Assembly (NCBI GenBank): GCA_028285585.1
Contig: JANQOU010000012.1
Location: 1-64,000, forward strand
Source of the DNA: Acidimicrobiia bacterium
GTDB lineage: Bacteria > Actinomycetota > Acidimicrobiia > Spongiisociales > ZC4RG35
Length of the DNA: 64,000 nt
Direction: 5' to 3'
The position numbers were made by a program, and so were the translations under genes. This document shows, in pieces, positions 40,641-49,058 of this stretch (positions are counted from its first letter, which is position 1; every line of letters starts with the position of its first letter). The notes below the pieces were generated by a model, which searched no databases, was not told the DNA's origin, and worked only from the letters and a program-made list of their open reading frames with translations.

Positions 40641-41651
40641 CTAGGGAGCCCAATACTTGGCGTCCGGCCAGAAGGTTCTGGCGTCACGTTCAAACGAAGT
40701 GAAGCCGGGCAGCTTGTCGAGGATGGCTCCTGACAACGGGCCCTCTGTCGCCCGACCACTGGCGACATCCCAGGAGGTCCCTGTCTCCAGATCGATCAGT
40801 TCCTCGCCTGCGACCCCGAAAGTCAGGATGTCGTCGCCGATCCGGCGATGAAACACGGACCATCGATCAGCCTCGAGAGGATCCAAGACCACTGCGATCG
40901 GAACATCCGCAATCACGTCGTTGGCTGGCCCGAAACGGTCCAGGTGCTCCACGGGGTAGACACCCACTTGCTCGCCGAAGTCAACGACTACCGACATCGT
41001 CGAGAGCCGAAAGCGAGCGTTCCCACCTGGCGCATCAAGAGCCAATGTGTCGGGATGGTCCGTCTTCCACGTGGCCCACGTGGTGAGTTGCGATGCCAGC
41101 AGCTCCAATCGTGCGCCTTTGCGAGGACCGACGATGGCCTCACCCAATGGCTGGCTCCACACCGTTCCTGTGTCGTGGTCCCACCAAGTCATTGCATTGC
41201 CCCAGAGTGCGCCCTGGTTCCCAAAGACGAGAACCTCTCCGTCGAGATCTCGGCGATGAACCATCGCCGTCGCGCAAAGCGGTCACCAGCTGACCAGCAC
41301 CGGACTGCCCCCTATCCAGTCGATGACCATCTCACGGCGATTCAGGAACGACACCGGATAGGCCTTCGCCTCGTCGTCCACGGCGAGCCCGATCACCAAC
41401 GTCTCGTTGTCCCAGTCGGCTTGACCTGCAGACGTGAAAGTCGGGTTGTAGATGGGAAGGATCGCGTCTCGAGGCAACAGCTGCCGATAGCCAGATGGCG
41501 TCTGCTCGCTGGCGGCTACGGGGTCGTAGACACCTTCAGGCACCTGGATCGGACCAGGCTCTGTCTGATGTCTGGCGGCATCAATTCCGACGACCCAGAA
41601 CGCGACCAAGCTCAACAAGCCGAGCGCCAATAGCCCGTAGACGGCCTTCAT
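40641..41651 (-). CDS. DUF3179-family selenoprotein (TGA = Sec123)
   Basis: The gene is interrupted by one in-frame TGA at 41285-41283, and both sides belong to one DUF3179 protein. The first 122 residues carry a membrane anchor (about 4-24) and LPRDAILPIYNPTF and YPVSFLNRREMVIDWIGG. The rest contains VLVFGNQGALWGNAMTW and WSQPLGEAIVGP. The TGA falls where relatives have the first Cys of a CPLC motif, giving SW-U-PLCATAM. A SECIS hairpin follows 20 nt later. Full length is 336 residues. The function of DUF3179 is unknown; a thiol/selenol redox role outside the membrane is inferred from UxxC. Automated annotation would call it a split pseudogene. Confidence 0.9.
41251..41269 (-). promoter_or_regulatory. 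Bacterial SECIS element
   Basis: On the minus-strand mRNA CGGCGAU and AUCGCCG form a 7-bp stem with a 5-nt loop GGUUC. The loop starts with GG, as in known bacterial SECIS loops bound by SelB. It opens 20 nt after the UGA, close to the spacing in E. coli fdhF. It lies inside the coding sequence, as bacterial SECIS elements do. Confidence 0.85.
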
Positions 41652-41708
41652 GTCTGTGCCAACGCCTTTTTGATGCGAGCTAATCCGACTCGACGAGTTG
41701 GACAGAAG

Positions 41709-41738
41709 CGAGGGTCCCGCCTTGCGGCGGGACCCTCG
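41709..41738 (-). terminator. Terminator after the Hsp20 gene
   Basis: A perfect 13-bp stem (41709-41721 with 41726-41738) and 4-nt loop lies 25 bp past the Hsp20 stop and 58 bp before the DUF3179 start on the minus strand. It is GC-rich without a U tract. It should separate Hsp20 from the selenoprotein unit. Confidence 0.65.
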
Positions 41739-41762
41739 TCGGCGTGCGGTGGGAGGAGTGGG

Positions 41763-42146
41763 TTAGTTGTCGCCCGCCGAAATCGCGATCTTCCGCGCCT
41801 TGGCCTTCTCGGCCACCGGGATGGTGAGGGTGAGCACGCCGTTGTCGAACGACGCCTCCACGTTCTCTCCGTCGAGGCTCTCGCCGAGGAAGAAGGATCG
41901 GGTGAAGGTGCCAAGTGCCCGACCACGGACAATGTCGGTCCGAGCCTCGTCGGCGACCTCACGGCGCTCGATCGTCACCGTCAGATGGTTCTTCTCGAGC
42001 CGAAGGTCGATGTCCTCCGGATCGACTCCGGGAGCGTCGATCTCGACATGGAACAACTCACCCACCCTGTACACGTCGGCTTCGAGTGAACGGCGGCTCG
42101 ATGAGCGGTAGAAGTCGGCAAAGGGGTCAAAACGATGCAGCATCAC
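41763..42146 (-). CDS. Small heat-shock protein Hsp20
   Basis: This 127-residue alpha-crystallin-domain chaperone holds unfolded proteins for refolding. The N terminus [15 protein letters not shown] is followed by the core: [20 protein letters not shown], then LTVTIERRE and a [14 protein letters not shown] segment, ending [13 protein letters not shown]. It has its own strong promoter overlapped by an inverted repeat, and a terminator behind it. Confidence 0.95.
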   Translation of the reverse strand: MMLHRFDPFADFYRSSSRRSLEADVYRVGELFHVEIDAPGVDPEDIDLRLEKNHLTVTIERREVADEARTDIVRGRALGTFTRSFFLGESLDGENVEASFDNGVLTLTIPVAEKAKARKIAISAGDN

Positions 42147-42193
42147 AGGAACTGCTCCTCTCTGTACACAAAGACAAAGTCATTACCTGTACG

Positions 42194-42222
42194 ATTATGC
42201 ACAATTAAATCTGATATGTCAA
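42194..42222 (-). promoter_or_regulatory. Promoter of the Hsp20 gene
   Basis: A consensus TTGACA (42222-42217) and CATAAT (42199-42194) are separated by 17 bp on the minus strand, in the most AT-rich patch of the area. It would give a leader of about 40 nt; GAGGAG precedes the start. Confidence 0.8.
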
Positions 42223-42232
42223 TTATCAGATT
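42208..42232. promoter_or_regulatory. Inverted-repeat operator candidate at the Hsp20 promoter
   Basis: Perfect 9-bp arms AATCTGATA and TATCAGATT are separated by 7 bp, and the Hsp20 -35 box lies in the spacer. The arm-spacer layout recalls the HspR site HAIR (7-bp arms, 7-bp spacer) but the arm sequence differs. Binding would block the promoter, and it might also affect the divergent RimK gene. Confidence 0.6.
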
Positions 42233-42270
42233 CAATGAGCACATGGAGGAGGGCAGAGCGCACTGCAAGA

Positions 42271-43155
42271 ATGGGATCGTTGAAGATCGCGATCCTCTCC
42301 CGAAGCGCCAGCCTCTACTCGACTGACCGTCTCAAGCAGGCGGCCGTCGAGCGTGGCCACAGTGTTGCCGTCGTCGATTACCTCCGTTGCTACATGGACA
42401 TCACGGCGCGGCGGCCGAAGATCCTCTTCCGCGGCGAGGAGGTGAGACCCGACGCCGTGATCCCGCGCATCGGCGCCACCTACACCTTCTATGGGGCGGC
42501 TGTTGTCCGGCAGTTCGAGATGGCCGACGTGTTCACGCTCAACTCGTCGGACGGAATCAGCCGATCCAGAGACAAGCTTCGCTCCACTCAGCTTCTCTCG
42601 CGGGCCGGGGTCGGGCTTCCCACCACGAGCTTTGCCCACGACTCACAGGACATCAGAGGAATCCTCGAAGTCGTCGGCGGGCCACCTGTGGTCGTGAAGC
42701 TGCTCGAAGGCACCCAAGGCGTGGGTGTCGTCCTGGCCGAGACCCGCAAGGCGGCCGAGTCGGTCATCAACGCCTTCCGCCAACTCGATGCGAACTTCCT
42801 GGTTCAAGAGTTCATTGCCGAGGCCGAGGGTGCGGACATCCGGGCATTTGTCGTCGGTGACGAGATCGTGGCCGCGATGCGAAGGCAAGGTCCGCCAGGT
42901 GAGTTTCGCTCCAACCTCCATCGCGGCGGGCGCGCCGAGGCGATCGAGCTGACTCCGAATCAGGAAGCCACCGCCCTCAGAGCAGCTCGAGCGATGGGGC
43001 TCAACGTCGCCGGCGTCGACCTGATCCAGTCGAGCGAGGGCCCGATGGTCCTCGAAGTGAACTCCTCGCCGGGTCTCGAAGGAATAGAAGCAGCAAGCTC
43101 GATCGACGTTGCCGGAGCAATCATCGACCACATCGAAGACAACCTCGATGCCTGA
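42271..43155 (+). CDS. RimK-family ATP-grasp glutamate ligase
   Basis: RimK-type ligases attach glutamate to a protein or peptide carboxylate using ATP. The protein opens [18 protein letters not shown]. It has the ATP-grasp core with [38 protein letters not shown] and the metal site [14 protein letters not shown]. The start is uncertain: ATG 42271 (294 residues), ATG 42235 and TTG 42280 are in frame and none has a well-placed ribosome binding site. It overlaps the next gene by 8 bp, so the two are coupled. Substrate unknown. Confidence 0.88.
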   Translation: MGSLKIAILSRSASLYSTDRLKQAAVERGHSVAVVDYLRCYMDITARRPKILFRGEEVRPDAVIPRIGATYTFYGAAVVRQFEMADVFTLNSSDGISRSRDKLRSTQLLSRAGVGLPTTSFAHDSQDIRGILEVVGGPPVVVKLLEGTQGVGVVLAETRKAAESVINAFRQLDANFLVQEFIAEAEGADIRAFVVGDEIVAAMRRQGPPGEFRSNLHRGGRAEAIELTPNQEATALRAARAMGLNVAGVDLIQSSEGPMVLEVNSSPGLEGIEAASSIDVAGAIIDHIEDNLDA

Positions 43156-44140
43156 CACCCGACGCAACGAGAAGATCACCGTGGGCAACGTCACGGTGCA
43201 GCCAGGCCGCAAGAAGCGAATCGAGCTGCCCTTCGCCAAGGTCGCAACGGGCTCCGAGGAATCGCTACCGCTGGCGATCATCAACGGAAGGGCCTCCGGG
43301 CCTCACGTCTGGATCTCCGCGGCGATACACGGCGACGAGCTCAACGGAATCGAGATAGTCCGCCGCGTCCTCCGGGAACTCGACGCCAAGAGCCTTCGAG
43401 GTGCGGTCATCGCGGCTCCGATAGTCAACCCTCTCGGGTTCATGCTCGAGTCGCGGTATCTCCCCGACCGCCGCGACTTGAACCGGGCGTTTCCCGGCTC
43501 CAAGAGAGGATCGACGGCCAGCCGCCTCGCCCACCTGTTCATGGACGAAGTGGTGAGCCAATGCTCTGTAGGCATCGACCTGCACACTGCCACCAACCAC
43601 CGCACCAACATCCCCCAAATAAGGGCTGATGTGGACGACCGCGCAACGCTACGGCTGGCCAGGGCGTTTGGAGCTCCCTTCACCATCAATGCCAAGGAGC
43701 GGCGTGGCTCGCTGCGCCAGGCCGGCACAGAGATGGGGGCGACGGTCCTGGTGTATGAGGCCGGCGAGGCACACCGCTTTAACGACCGGGCAATAAAGGC
43801 AGGGACCAATGGGGTTTTGAGGACGCTGCGCGCCCTGAAGATGATCGACGCCCGACTGCCGAGGGCGCGTCCGACAAGAGTGATCCGCAGGACTCGCTGG
43901 GTCAGGGCGCGACGGGGTGGTCTCGCCGAGATAGAAGTACGGCTGGGCGACCATGTGGAGAAGGGCGACATCGTCGCTTCCATCTCAGACGCTTTCGGCT
44001 CGAAGCCCACGCGAGTCAAGGCAAACGAGACCGGCTGGGTGATAGCCAAGGCGCTGCGACCTCTGGTCCACTCCGGCGACGCGCTGGTGCACATCGCAGC
44101 CGAGAGCGGGCCCGATCAAGACGAGCCTGCCGAGCGCTGA
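43148..44140 (+). CDS. Succinylglutamate desuccinylase/aspartoacylase-family hydrolase
   Basis: This 330-residue zinc hydrolase of the M14-like AstE/AspA family should cleave an amide or peptide bond next to an acidic amino acid. Zinc ligands are His and Glu in [10 protein letters not shown] and His in [10 protein letters not shown]; the general acid Glu is probably in [10 protein letters not shown]. The C-terminal third has a beta-rich domain typical of the subgroup. Overlap with the RimK gene suggests that it acts on the RimK product or prepares its substrate. Confidence 0.88.
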   Translation: MPDTRRNEKITVGNVTVQPGRKKRIELPFAKVATGSEESLPLAIINGRASGPHVWISAAIHGDELNGIEIVRRVLRELDAKSLRGAVIAAPIVNPLGFMLESRYLPDRRDLNRAFPGSKRGSTASRLAHLFMDEVVSQCSVGIDLHTATNHRTNIPQIRADVDDRATLRLARAFGAPFTINAKERRGSLRQAGTEMGATVLVYEAGEAHRFNDRAIKAGTNGVLRTLRALKMIDARLPRARPTRVIRRTRWVRARRGGLAEIEVRLGDHVEKGDIVASISDAFGSKPTRVKANETGWVIAKALRPLVHSGDALVHIAAESGPDQDEPAER

Positions 44141-44160
44141 GCCACCTGGCGTTCGGTCGC

Positions 44161-44433
44161 CTAGCTGGCCTTCTTTATCTCCTCGAGCCAGCGCCGACGA
44201 ATGCGTCGTCGCTCCTTGGGGGTGTGCCCACCCCAGATGCCTTCACTCTGGTTGGACTCGACGGCCCAACTCAGGCACTCGTCGGCAACCGGGCATGCGG
44301 CGCAAACCGCCTTGGCTTTGGCGATTCCGAGAAGATCTGATTTGTCGGGAAAGAAGGAGACCTGGTCCGTAACGTCCAGACAGGACGCCGCTTCCCTCCA
44401 CGGTGTAACTGTCAGGTCAATCACTGTTGTCAT
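44161..44433 (-). CDS. WhiB-family iron-sulfur transcription regulator
   Basis: WhiB-like proteins are actinobacterial redox-sensitive regulators that bind a 4Fe-4S cluster and the principal sigma factor. The 90-residue protein has the four cysteines at 18, 44, 47 and 53, the GIWGG turn at 65-69 and the basic C-terminal tail KERRRIRRRW. Which of the WhiB classes it belongs to cannot be told here. It is transcribed toward and converges on the M14-type gene. Confidence 0.96.
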   Translation of the reverse strand: MTTVIDLTVTPWREAASCLDVTDQVSFFPDKSDLLGIAKAKAVCAACPVADECLSWAVESNQSEGIWGGHTPKERRRIRRRWLEEIKKAS

Positions 44434-44493
44434 GATGAGTTGAACCAGGTAAACGCAGAATCAACATCTTTCGTTCCCGGATCTGACGACGTC

Positions 44494-44537
44494 CGTGCAC
44501 AGCGTGTCGCTGAGCGACACGGGTTGCTATAGCAAGG
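44494..44537. repeat. 44-bp dispersed repeat, copy 2
   Basis: It matches 7704-7747 at 42 of 44 positions. Here GTGTCGCT and AGCGACAC form a perfect 8-bp dyad around one base (44504-44520), followed by the palindrome TTGCTATAGCAA (44524-44535). It ends one base before the acyl-CoA dehydrogenase stop, the same placement as copy 1 relative to rplQ, and lies 60 bp upstream of the WhiB gene. Confidence 0.8.
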
Positions 44538-44538
44538 A

Positions 44539-45765
44539 TCAGAGGGTGAACTCGGCTCCGGCTTCGAGTCGGCCAAGCTCGGCCTTGGCTACCGAACGGC
44601 GATGGACCTCGTCCGGGCCGTCGGCCATGCGCAGCCACCTCCCCATCGAATAGAGCTGCGCAAGCGGCCAGTCCTCGGTGAACCCGGCAGCGCCGAACAA
44701 CTGCATGGCGCGATCCGCCACCTGCGTCAACAGGTTGGGTGCCACCACCTTGATCGCCGCGATCTCGATGCGGGCCGCTTTGGTGCCGACGTTGTCGATC
44801 ATCCAGGCCGCCTTCAGAACCAGGAGGCGAGCCTGCTCGATCTCCATCCGAGTGTCGGCAATCCACTCACGGATCACACCCTGATCAGCCAGCGGCCGAC
44901 CAAAGGCAACCCGGGACTGGGACCGCTGCACCATCAGGTCCAGGCAGCGCTCGGCAGCCCCGATGGCCCGCATGCAGTGATGGATCCTCCCCGGCCCGAG
45001 ACGAGCCTGGGCTATGGCAAACCCGCCGCCCTCCTCACCGAGGAGGTTCGCCACCGGGACCCGGGCACCGTCGAAGCTCACCTGCGGGTGGCCACCGCGG
45101 TCGGCGTATCCGAAGACCTTGGGCTCTCGCTCGATCCCCACACCGGATGTGTCCATCGGGACAATCACCATCGACTGCCTGCGATGCCGGTCCGCATCGG
45201 GGTTGGTCACGCCCATGACGATCGACAGCCGGCAACGTGGGGAGGCCGCACCCGAGCTGAACCACTTCCGCCCCGTGATCACATACTCGTCGCCGTCCCG
45301 CTCGATCCGGGTGCGAATGTTGGTGGCGTCGGAGCTGGCAACGTCCGGCTCGGTCATCGAGAAGCAAGACCTGATCTCACCTTCCAGCAGTGGCTCCAGC
45401 CACTCCCCCTTCTGCTGCTCCGTGCCGAACATGTGCAAGATCTCCATGTTCCCGGTGTCGGGAGCCGAGCAATTGAGCGCCTCGGGCGCCAGCTCCGGGC
45501 TCCTGCCCGTGATCTCGGCGAGAGGTGCGTACTCCAACACGCTGAGACCGGCTCCGTGCTCCGAGTCGGGCAGGAAGAGATTCCAGAGACCTCGGCTCCT
45601 CGCCTCCTGCTTGAGATCGTCGATGACCTGGGGGAAGTGGTTGGGATCACCCGCCGCCTCCATCTGCGCCGTGTATACGGGCTCAGCCGGATAAACGTGG
45701 GTGTCCATGAAGTCGAAGAGCCGGCCCCGGAAGTCCTCGACCTTCTCTGAGTATGCGAAGTCCAC
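44539..45765 (-). CDS. Acyl-CoA dehydrogenase
   Basis: This 408-residue flavoenzyme introduces a double bond into acyl-CoA. Motifs are FSMTEPDVASSDATNIRTRI for FAD and substrate binding, GRKWFSSGA, RLGPGRIHHCMRAIGAAERC and the C-terminal MQLFGAAGFTEDWPLAQLYS. Substrate length cannot be judged. It is 9 bp after the M50 peptidase gene on the same strand and followed by the 44-bp repeat. Confidence 0.94.
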   Translation of the reverse strand: MDFAYSEKVEDFRGRLFDFMDTHVYPAEPVYTAQMEAAGDPNHFPQVIDDLKQEARSRGLWNLFLPDSEHGAGLSVLEYAPLAEITGRSPELAPEALNCSAPDTGNMEILHMFGTEQQKGEWLEPLLEGEIRSCFSMTEPDVASSDATNIRTRIERDGDEYVITGRKWFSSGAASPRCRLSIVMGVTNPDADRHRRQSMVIVPMDTSGVGIEREPKVFGYADRGGHPQVSFDGARVPVANLLGEEGGGFAIAQARLGPGRIHHCMRAIGAAERCLDLMVQRSQSRVAFGRPLADQGVIREWIADTRMEIEQARLLVLKAAWMIDNVGTKAARIEIAAIKVVAPNLLTQVADRAMQLFGAAGFTEDWPLAQLYSMGRWLRMADGPDEVHRRSVAKAELGRLEAGAEFTL

Positions 45766-45774
45766 GCGGCGAAT

Positions 45775-46533
45775 CTACTGCTCGGCTTCGTCCGGCTCCG
45801 GCTCGATGTCGATGATCCGTGCCTCGGGCACCTGTGGCTCGTCGTAGCTGAGCGGTGGCAGCGGCGCAGTCGAAACCGGGCTCCTGCCAAAGCTGAACTC
45901 GGAGAGCAGAAGCCATCCGGCGATGACGGAGATGAAGATCAGCCGGAAGTTGATCGCAATCACGAGGGCGGCGGCGGCAGTTCCGATGAAGACCACTCGA
46001 GCAATCACCTCTGCTCGCTGCGGCGCCAGCTTCTCCAAGAGGGACTCCAAGAGGTGGCCACCGTCTAGTGGCCTGATCGGCAGCCAGTTGAGCAGGCCCC
46101 AGAACACGTTGACAAAAACCAGGGTGTTGATGGAGAAGGCAGCCAGACCGCTGTAAGGGCCGAACTGGCTGGCCACGAGCCAAACCAGCCCGCCAAAGAC
46201 CACACCCACGGCCGACCCCGAGAATGCGACCAGGGCGCGCTTGCCCGGGCTGAAAGCAGAAGCAGGTACCGACCATCGGGTCAGCCCACCGATCCCGTTC
46301 AACTCGATGGAAACCTCAGCCCCGAGCCTGCGGGCTGTGAAAGCGTGACCCAGCTCGTGGATGAGGATCGACACGAACACGATGGCCACCCAGATGGTGA
46401 TAGTGGTCGGATCCCGCCTGCCAATGAACCCGAGCAACGCCGCAATCAGCAAGAACGAGGCCCTGACCGTGACCGGGATGCGAAACAGGCTGAATCTCAG
46501 CACAACCCCATATTGGCCCAACTCAGGTCTCAT
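45775..46533 (-). CDS. M50-family site-2-type membrane metalloprotease
   Basis: The protein has 252 residues with five or six hydrophobic segments. HELGH near residue 60 and NWLPIRPLDGGHLLESL near residue 145 together build the intramembrane zinc site. There is no PDZ or CBS domain; an acidic cytoplasmic tail closes it. A GTG at 46503 would give a start closer to relatives (LRFSLFRIPV). Its target is unknown. Only 29 bp separate it from the divergent M20 gene. Confidence 0.88.
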   Translation of the reverse strand: MRPELGQYGVVLRFSLFRIPVTVRASFLLIAALLGFIGRRDPTTITIWVAIVFVSILIHELGHAFTARRLGAEVSIELNGIGGLTRWSVPASAFSPGKRALVAFSGSAVGVVFGGLVWLVASQFGPYSGLAAFSINTLVFVNVFWGLLNWLPIRPLDGGHLLESLLEKLAPQRAEVIARVVFIGTAAAALVIAINFRLIFISVIAGWLLLSEFSFGRSPVSTAPLPPLSYDEPQVPEARIIDIEPEPDEAEQ

Positions 46534-46562
46534 CGGACAACCCAGGGGTTACTCTCGGATAC

Positions 46563-47903
46563 ATGTACGACGATCTCCGTTCGGCCGTAGCGGCCGACAT
46601 GCCACGACTCACCGAACTGCTGGCGGACCTGGTCCGCATGCCCTCTGTCAGCGCCCACGGGTACGACCCTGCGGGCGTGCGCGACGCGGGGTCGAGCCTC
46701 GTCTCGATGCTCACCGAAGCCGGATACGACAACGCTCAACTCCTGGAAAGCTCCAGCGGCCACCCAGCGGTCTTCGCCGAGCGTCCCGGGCCGGAAGGCG
46801 CGCCGACACTGCTTCTCTACGCCCACTACGACGTCCAGCCCCCGGGCCCGGCAGAGGAATGGGACACACCGCCTTTCGAGCCCACCACTCGCGATGGCCG
46901 CATGTACGGGCGTGGCTCCAGCGACGACAAGTCGGGTGTGGTCATGCACCTCGGCGCAGTCGCCGCCCACGGCGACGACCTGCCCGTCGGTGTCCAGATG
47001 TTCTTCGAAGGCGAGGAGGAGGCGGGATCCGAAGGCCTTCCCGAGATCTTGGAGAAGTACTCCGACATCCTCCACCCCGACGTCATCGTGATTGGTGACG
47101 GGGGCAACTGGGAAGTCGGCGTGCCCGCCTATCTGGACAGACTGCGCGGGCTGGCCGCGGTGAAGCTGGAGCTTCGCACTCTCGCCTCCGCCGTGCACTC
47201 GGGCCAAGCGGGTGGGGTCGCCCCCGACGCTCTGATGGCCCTGTCACGGCTCCTGGCGACACTCCACGACGACGAGGGCAACGTGGCCGTCGCAGGCCTG
47301 GTGAGTGAGGAATACGAGAGCGACCTCGAATACACCCCGGATCGGGCGCGCTGGGAGGTCGGTGCCATCGACGGCCTGGAGCTGATCGGGTCTGGGTCGA
47401 TCAAGTCCCGTCTGTGGTCCAAGCCGGCTATCTCGGTGCTGGCGATCGACGCACCCCCGGTTGCAGAGGCAATCAACCAGCTGGTGCCGGTGGCCAGGGC
47501 CAAGGTGAGCATGCGCATCCCACCTGGCCAGGACGCCGACGCCGCTCTGGAAGCGTTGAAGAGCCACCTTCGAGCCAACGTGCCTTGGGGTGCCCAACTC
47601 GAGTTCTTCTACGAGGAATCTGGCAGCGCCACCACCTTGGACACAGACAACGTCGCGGTGGCGGCATGGCGAGAGGCGTTCGAGGCGGCCTACGGAGTCG
47701 AGTCGGTCTCGATCGGGGCCGGCGGCTCGATCCCGTTCATCTCGACTTTCAGCGACCTCTATCCCGGGGCTCCCATCCTCGTCATCGGCTGTGGCGACCC
47801 GACCAGCGCCATCCATGCCCCCAACGAGAGCCAGGACCTCGGCGACCTGGAGAAGGCAACCCTCAGCGAGGCAATCGCCTTCAGGATTCTCGGATCAGGA
47901 TGA
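46563..47903 (+). CDS. M20-family dipeptidase
   Basis: A 446-residue cytoplasmic metallopeptidase of the M20 family. Metal ligands lie in LLYAHYDVQPPG, RGSSDDKSGVV and FFEGEEEAGSEGL, and the final His in GDPTSAIHAPNE. The dimerisation domain is in between, with AVHSGQAGGVAPDALMAL. Relatives act on dipeptides or N-acyl amino acids. It is divergent from the M50 gene and converges on the tRNA methyltransferase gene. Confidence 0.93.
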   Translation: MYDDLRSAVAADMPRLTELLADLVRMPSVSAHGYDPAGVRDAGSSLVSMLTEAGYDNAQLLESSSGHPAVFAERPGPEGAPTLLLYAHYDVQPPGPAEEWDTPPFEPTTRDGRMYGRGSSDDKSGVVMHLGAVAAHGDDLPVGVQMFFEGEEEAGSEGLPEILEKYSDILHPDVIVIGDGGNWEVGVPAYLDRLRGLAAVKLELRTLASAVHSGQAGGVAPDALMALSRLLATLHDDEGNVAVAGLVSEEYESDLEYTPDRARWEVGAIDGLELIGSGSIKSRLWSKPAISVLAIDAPPVAEAINQLVPVARAKVSMRIPPGQDADAALEALKSHLRANVPWGAQLEFFYEESGSATTLDTDNVAVAAWREAFEAAYGVESVSIGAGGSIPFISTFSDLYPGAPILVIGCGDPTSAIHAPNESQDLGDLEKATLSEAIAFRILGSG

Positions 47904-47917
47904 GACCGGCGGGCTGA

Positions 47918-48382
47918 TCAGCGGCTTCCGTCGAAGCCGCGCTGCCGCCAGGCCTCGTAAACGACGATGGCCACCGAGTTGGACAGGTTGAGCGAACGGA
48001 CGCCGGGAACCATAGGCAGCCGGACCCGTTCGGTCACCCAGCTGGCACTCTTGACGTGGTCGGGGAGGCCGACGGACTCGGGGCCAAACAGCAAGGTGTC
48101 ACCAGCCAGGTACTCGAAGTCGCTGTACAACACATCACCGTCCACCGTGAAAGCCATCACGCGGTCAGGGTCGCTGGACCGGCGCCAGTCATCGACATCG
48201 TCGTGAACTCTCAGGGTCGCTTTGTCCCGGTAGTCCATGCCGGCGCGGCGCAGCTTGGTGTCATCGAGGTCGAACCCGAGAGGCTCGATGAGATGGAGAC
48301 GGCAGCCGGTCACGGCGCAAAGACGCATCGCGTTGCCGGTGTTCGGCGGGATCTCGGGCTGGTAGAGGACTACGTCAAACAC
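47918..48382 (-). CDS. trmL: tRNA (cytidine/uridine-2'-O)-methyltransferase, TrmL type
   Basis: This 154-residue SPOUT enzyme should methylate the ribose at position 34 of tRNA-Leu. The trefoil-knot motifs are PEIPPNTGNAMRLCAVTGC, LLFGPESVGLP and VRLPMVPGVRSLNLSNSVAI. I chose the GTG at 48382 because VFDVVLYQPEIPPNTG is the family N terminus; the ATG at 48433 would overlap nucS by 44 bp. It is 7 bp after nucS. Confidence 0.9.
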   Translation of the reverse strand: MFDVVLYQPEIPPNTGNAMRLCAVTGCRLHLIEPLGFDLDDTKLRRAGMDYRDKATLRVHDDVDDWRRSSDPDRVMAFTVDGDVLYSDFEYLAGDTLLFGPESVGLPDHVKSASWVTERVRLPMVPGVRSLNLSNSVAIVVYEAWRQRGFDGSR

Positions 48383-48389
48383 GTCGGGC

Positions 48390-49058
48390 TCAGCGAAGAT
48401 CGAAGAGCCGCAACTCCGTGTCCTCGGCCTCACGCAACCCGTCGTAATCGACCTCGATGGCGTGGATCCCCCGCGACTCGGCCAGCACGCGAGCCTGAGG
48501 TGCGATCACCTGGGCGGCGAAGATGCCGCGCACCGGGGCGAGGCGCGGGTCGTTGTCGAGACGCTCCAGATATCGAGCCAGTTGCTCGACGCCGTCGATC
48601 TCACCCCGTCTCTTGATCTCCACCGCTACGGTTTGCCCGCCCTCGGCGGTGCAGAGCAGATCGACCGGACCAATGTCCGTCGGATACTCCCGGCGTATCA
48701 ACTCGAGGCCCTCTTCCAACACGTCCGGCTGGGCGGCAAGCAGCTCCTGAAGATGTGCTTCTACCCCGTCCTTGATCAGACCCGGGTCCTCGCCGAGGTC
48801 GTGAGTGACATCTTCGAGCACCTCCTCGATCCAGATGGTGAGCAGCTCGCCTTTGCCATTTGTGACCGTCCACCGATCGTCGTGGGTCTCGAGCACATTC
48901 GGTGCCACCATCCAGTTGAGAGGCTTCGAGGCATTGCCGTCTGAGTGGATCGCCAGCGTGCCGTCCGCCTTGACCATGATCAGGCGAGTCGCCTCGGGCA
49001 GGTGGGCCTCGAGCCGGCCCTTGTAATCGACGCTGCAACGAACGATGACCAATCTCAC
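48390..49058 (-). CDS. nucS: Mismatch-specific endonuclease NucS (EndoMS)
   Basis: NucS cuts both strands at mismatches and replaces MutS/MutL repair in most actinobacteria and many archaea. The 222-residue protein from the GTG at 49058 opens [20 protein letters not shown] and has the KPLNWM motif. The C-terminal nuclease site is Asp133, Glu147 and Lys149 ([10 protein letters not shown] to VEIKRRG). The GTG overlaps the MFS stop as GTGA. Unlike mycobacterial NucS it ends [10 protein letters not shown] rather than at a long clamp-binding peptide, though LRLFDL could serve that role. Confidence 0.94.
   Translation of the reverse strand: MRLVIVRCSVDYKGRLEAHLPEATRLIMVKADGTLAIHSDGNASKPLNWMVAPNVLETHDDRWTVTNGKGELLTIWIEEVLEDVTHDLGEDPGLIKDGVEAHLQELLAAQPDVLEEGLELIRREYPTDIGPVDLLCTAEGGQTVAVEIKRRGEIDGVEQLARYLERLDNDPRLAPVRGIFAAQVIAPQARVLAESRGIHAIEVDYDGLREAEDTELRLFDLR

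Noticed and set aside
40435-40653. N-terminal extension of the APH-family kinase
   Set aside because: This stretch is better explained by the 56-residue membrane protein in another frame; the extension is Arg/Cys-rich and unlike the family.
40641-41651. DUF3179 gene as a pseudogene split by a nonsense mutation
   Set aside because: The TGA sits at the Cys of a redox motif, the frame and family similarity continue on both sides, and a well-placed SECIS hairpin follows.
42208-42232. CIRCE or HAIR element
   Set aside because: Arms differ from TTAGCACTC (CIRCE) and CTTGAGT (HAIR); only the general layout is similar.
44602-45750. Open frame antisense to acyl-CoA dehydrogenase
   Set aside because: Repetitive His/Arg/Leu composition and no family similarity; the minus-strand enzyme is certain.
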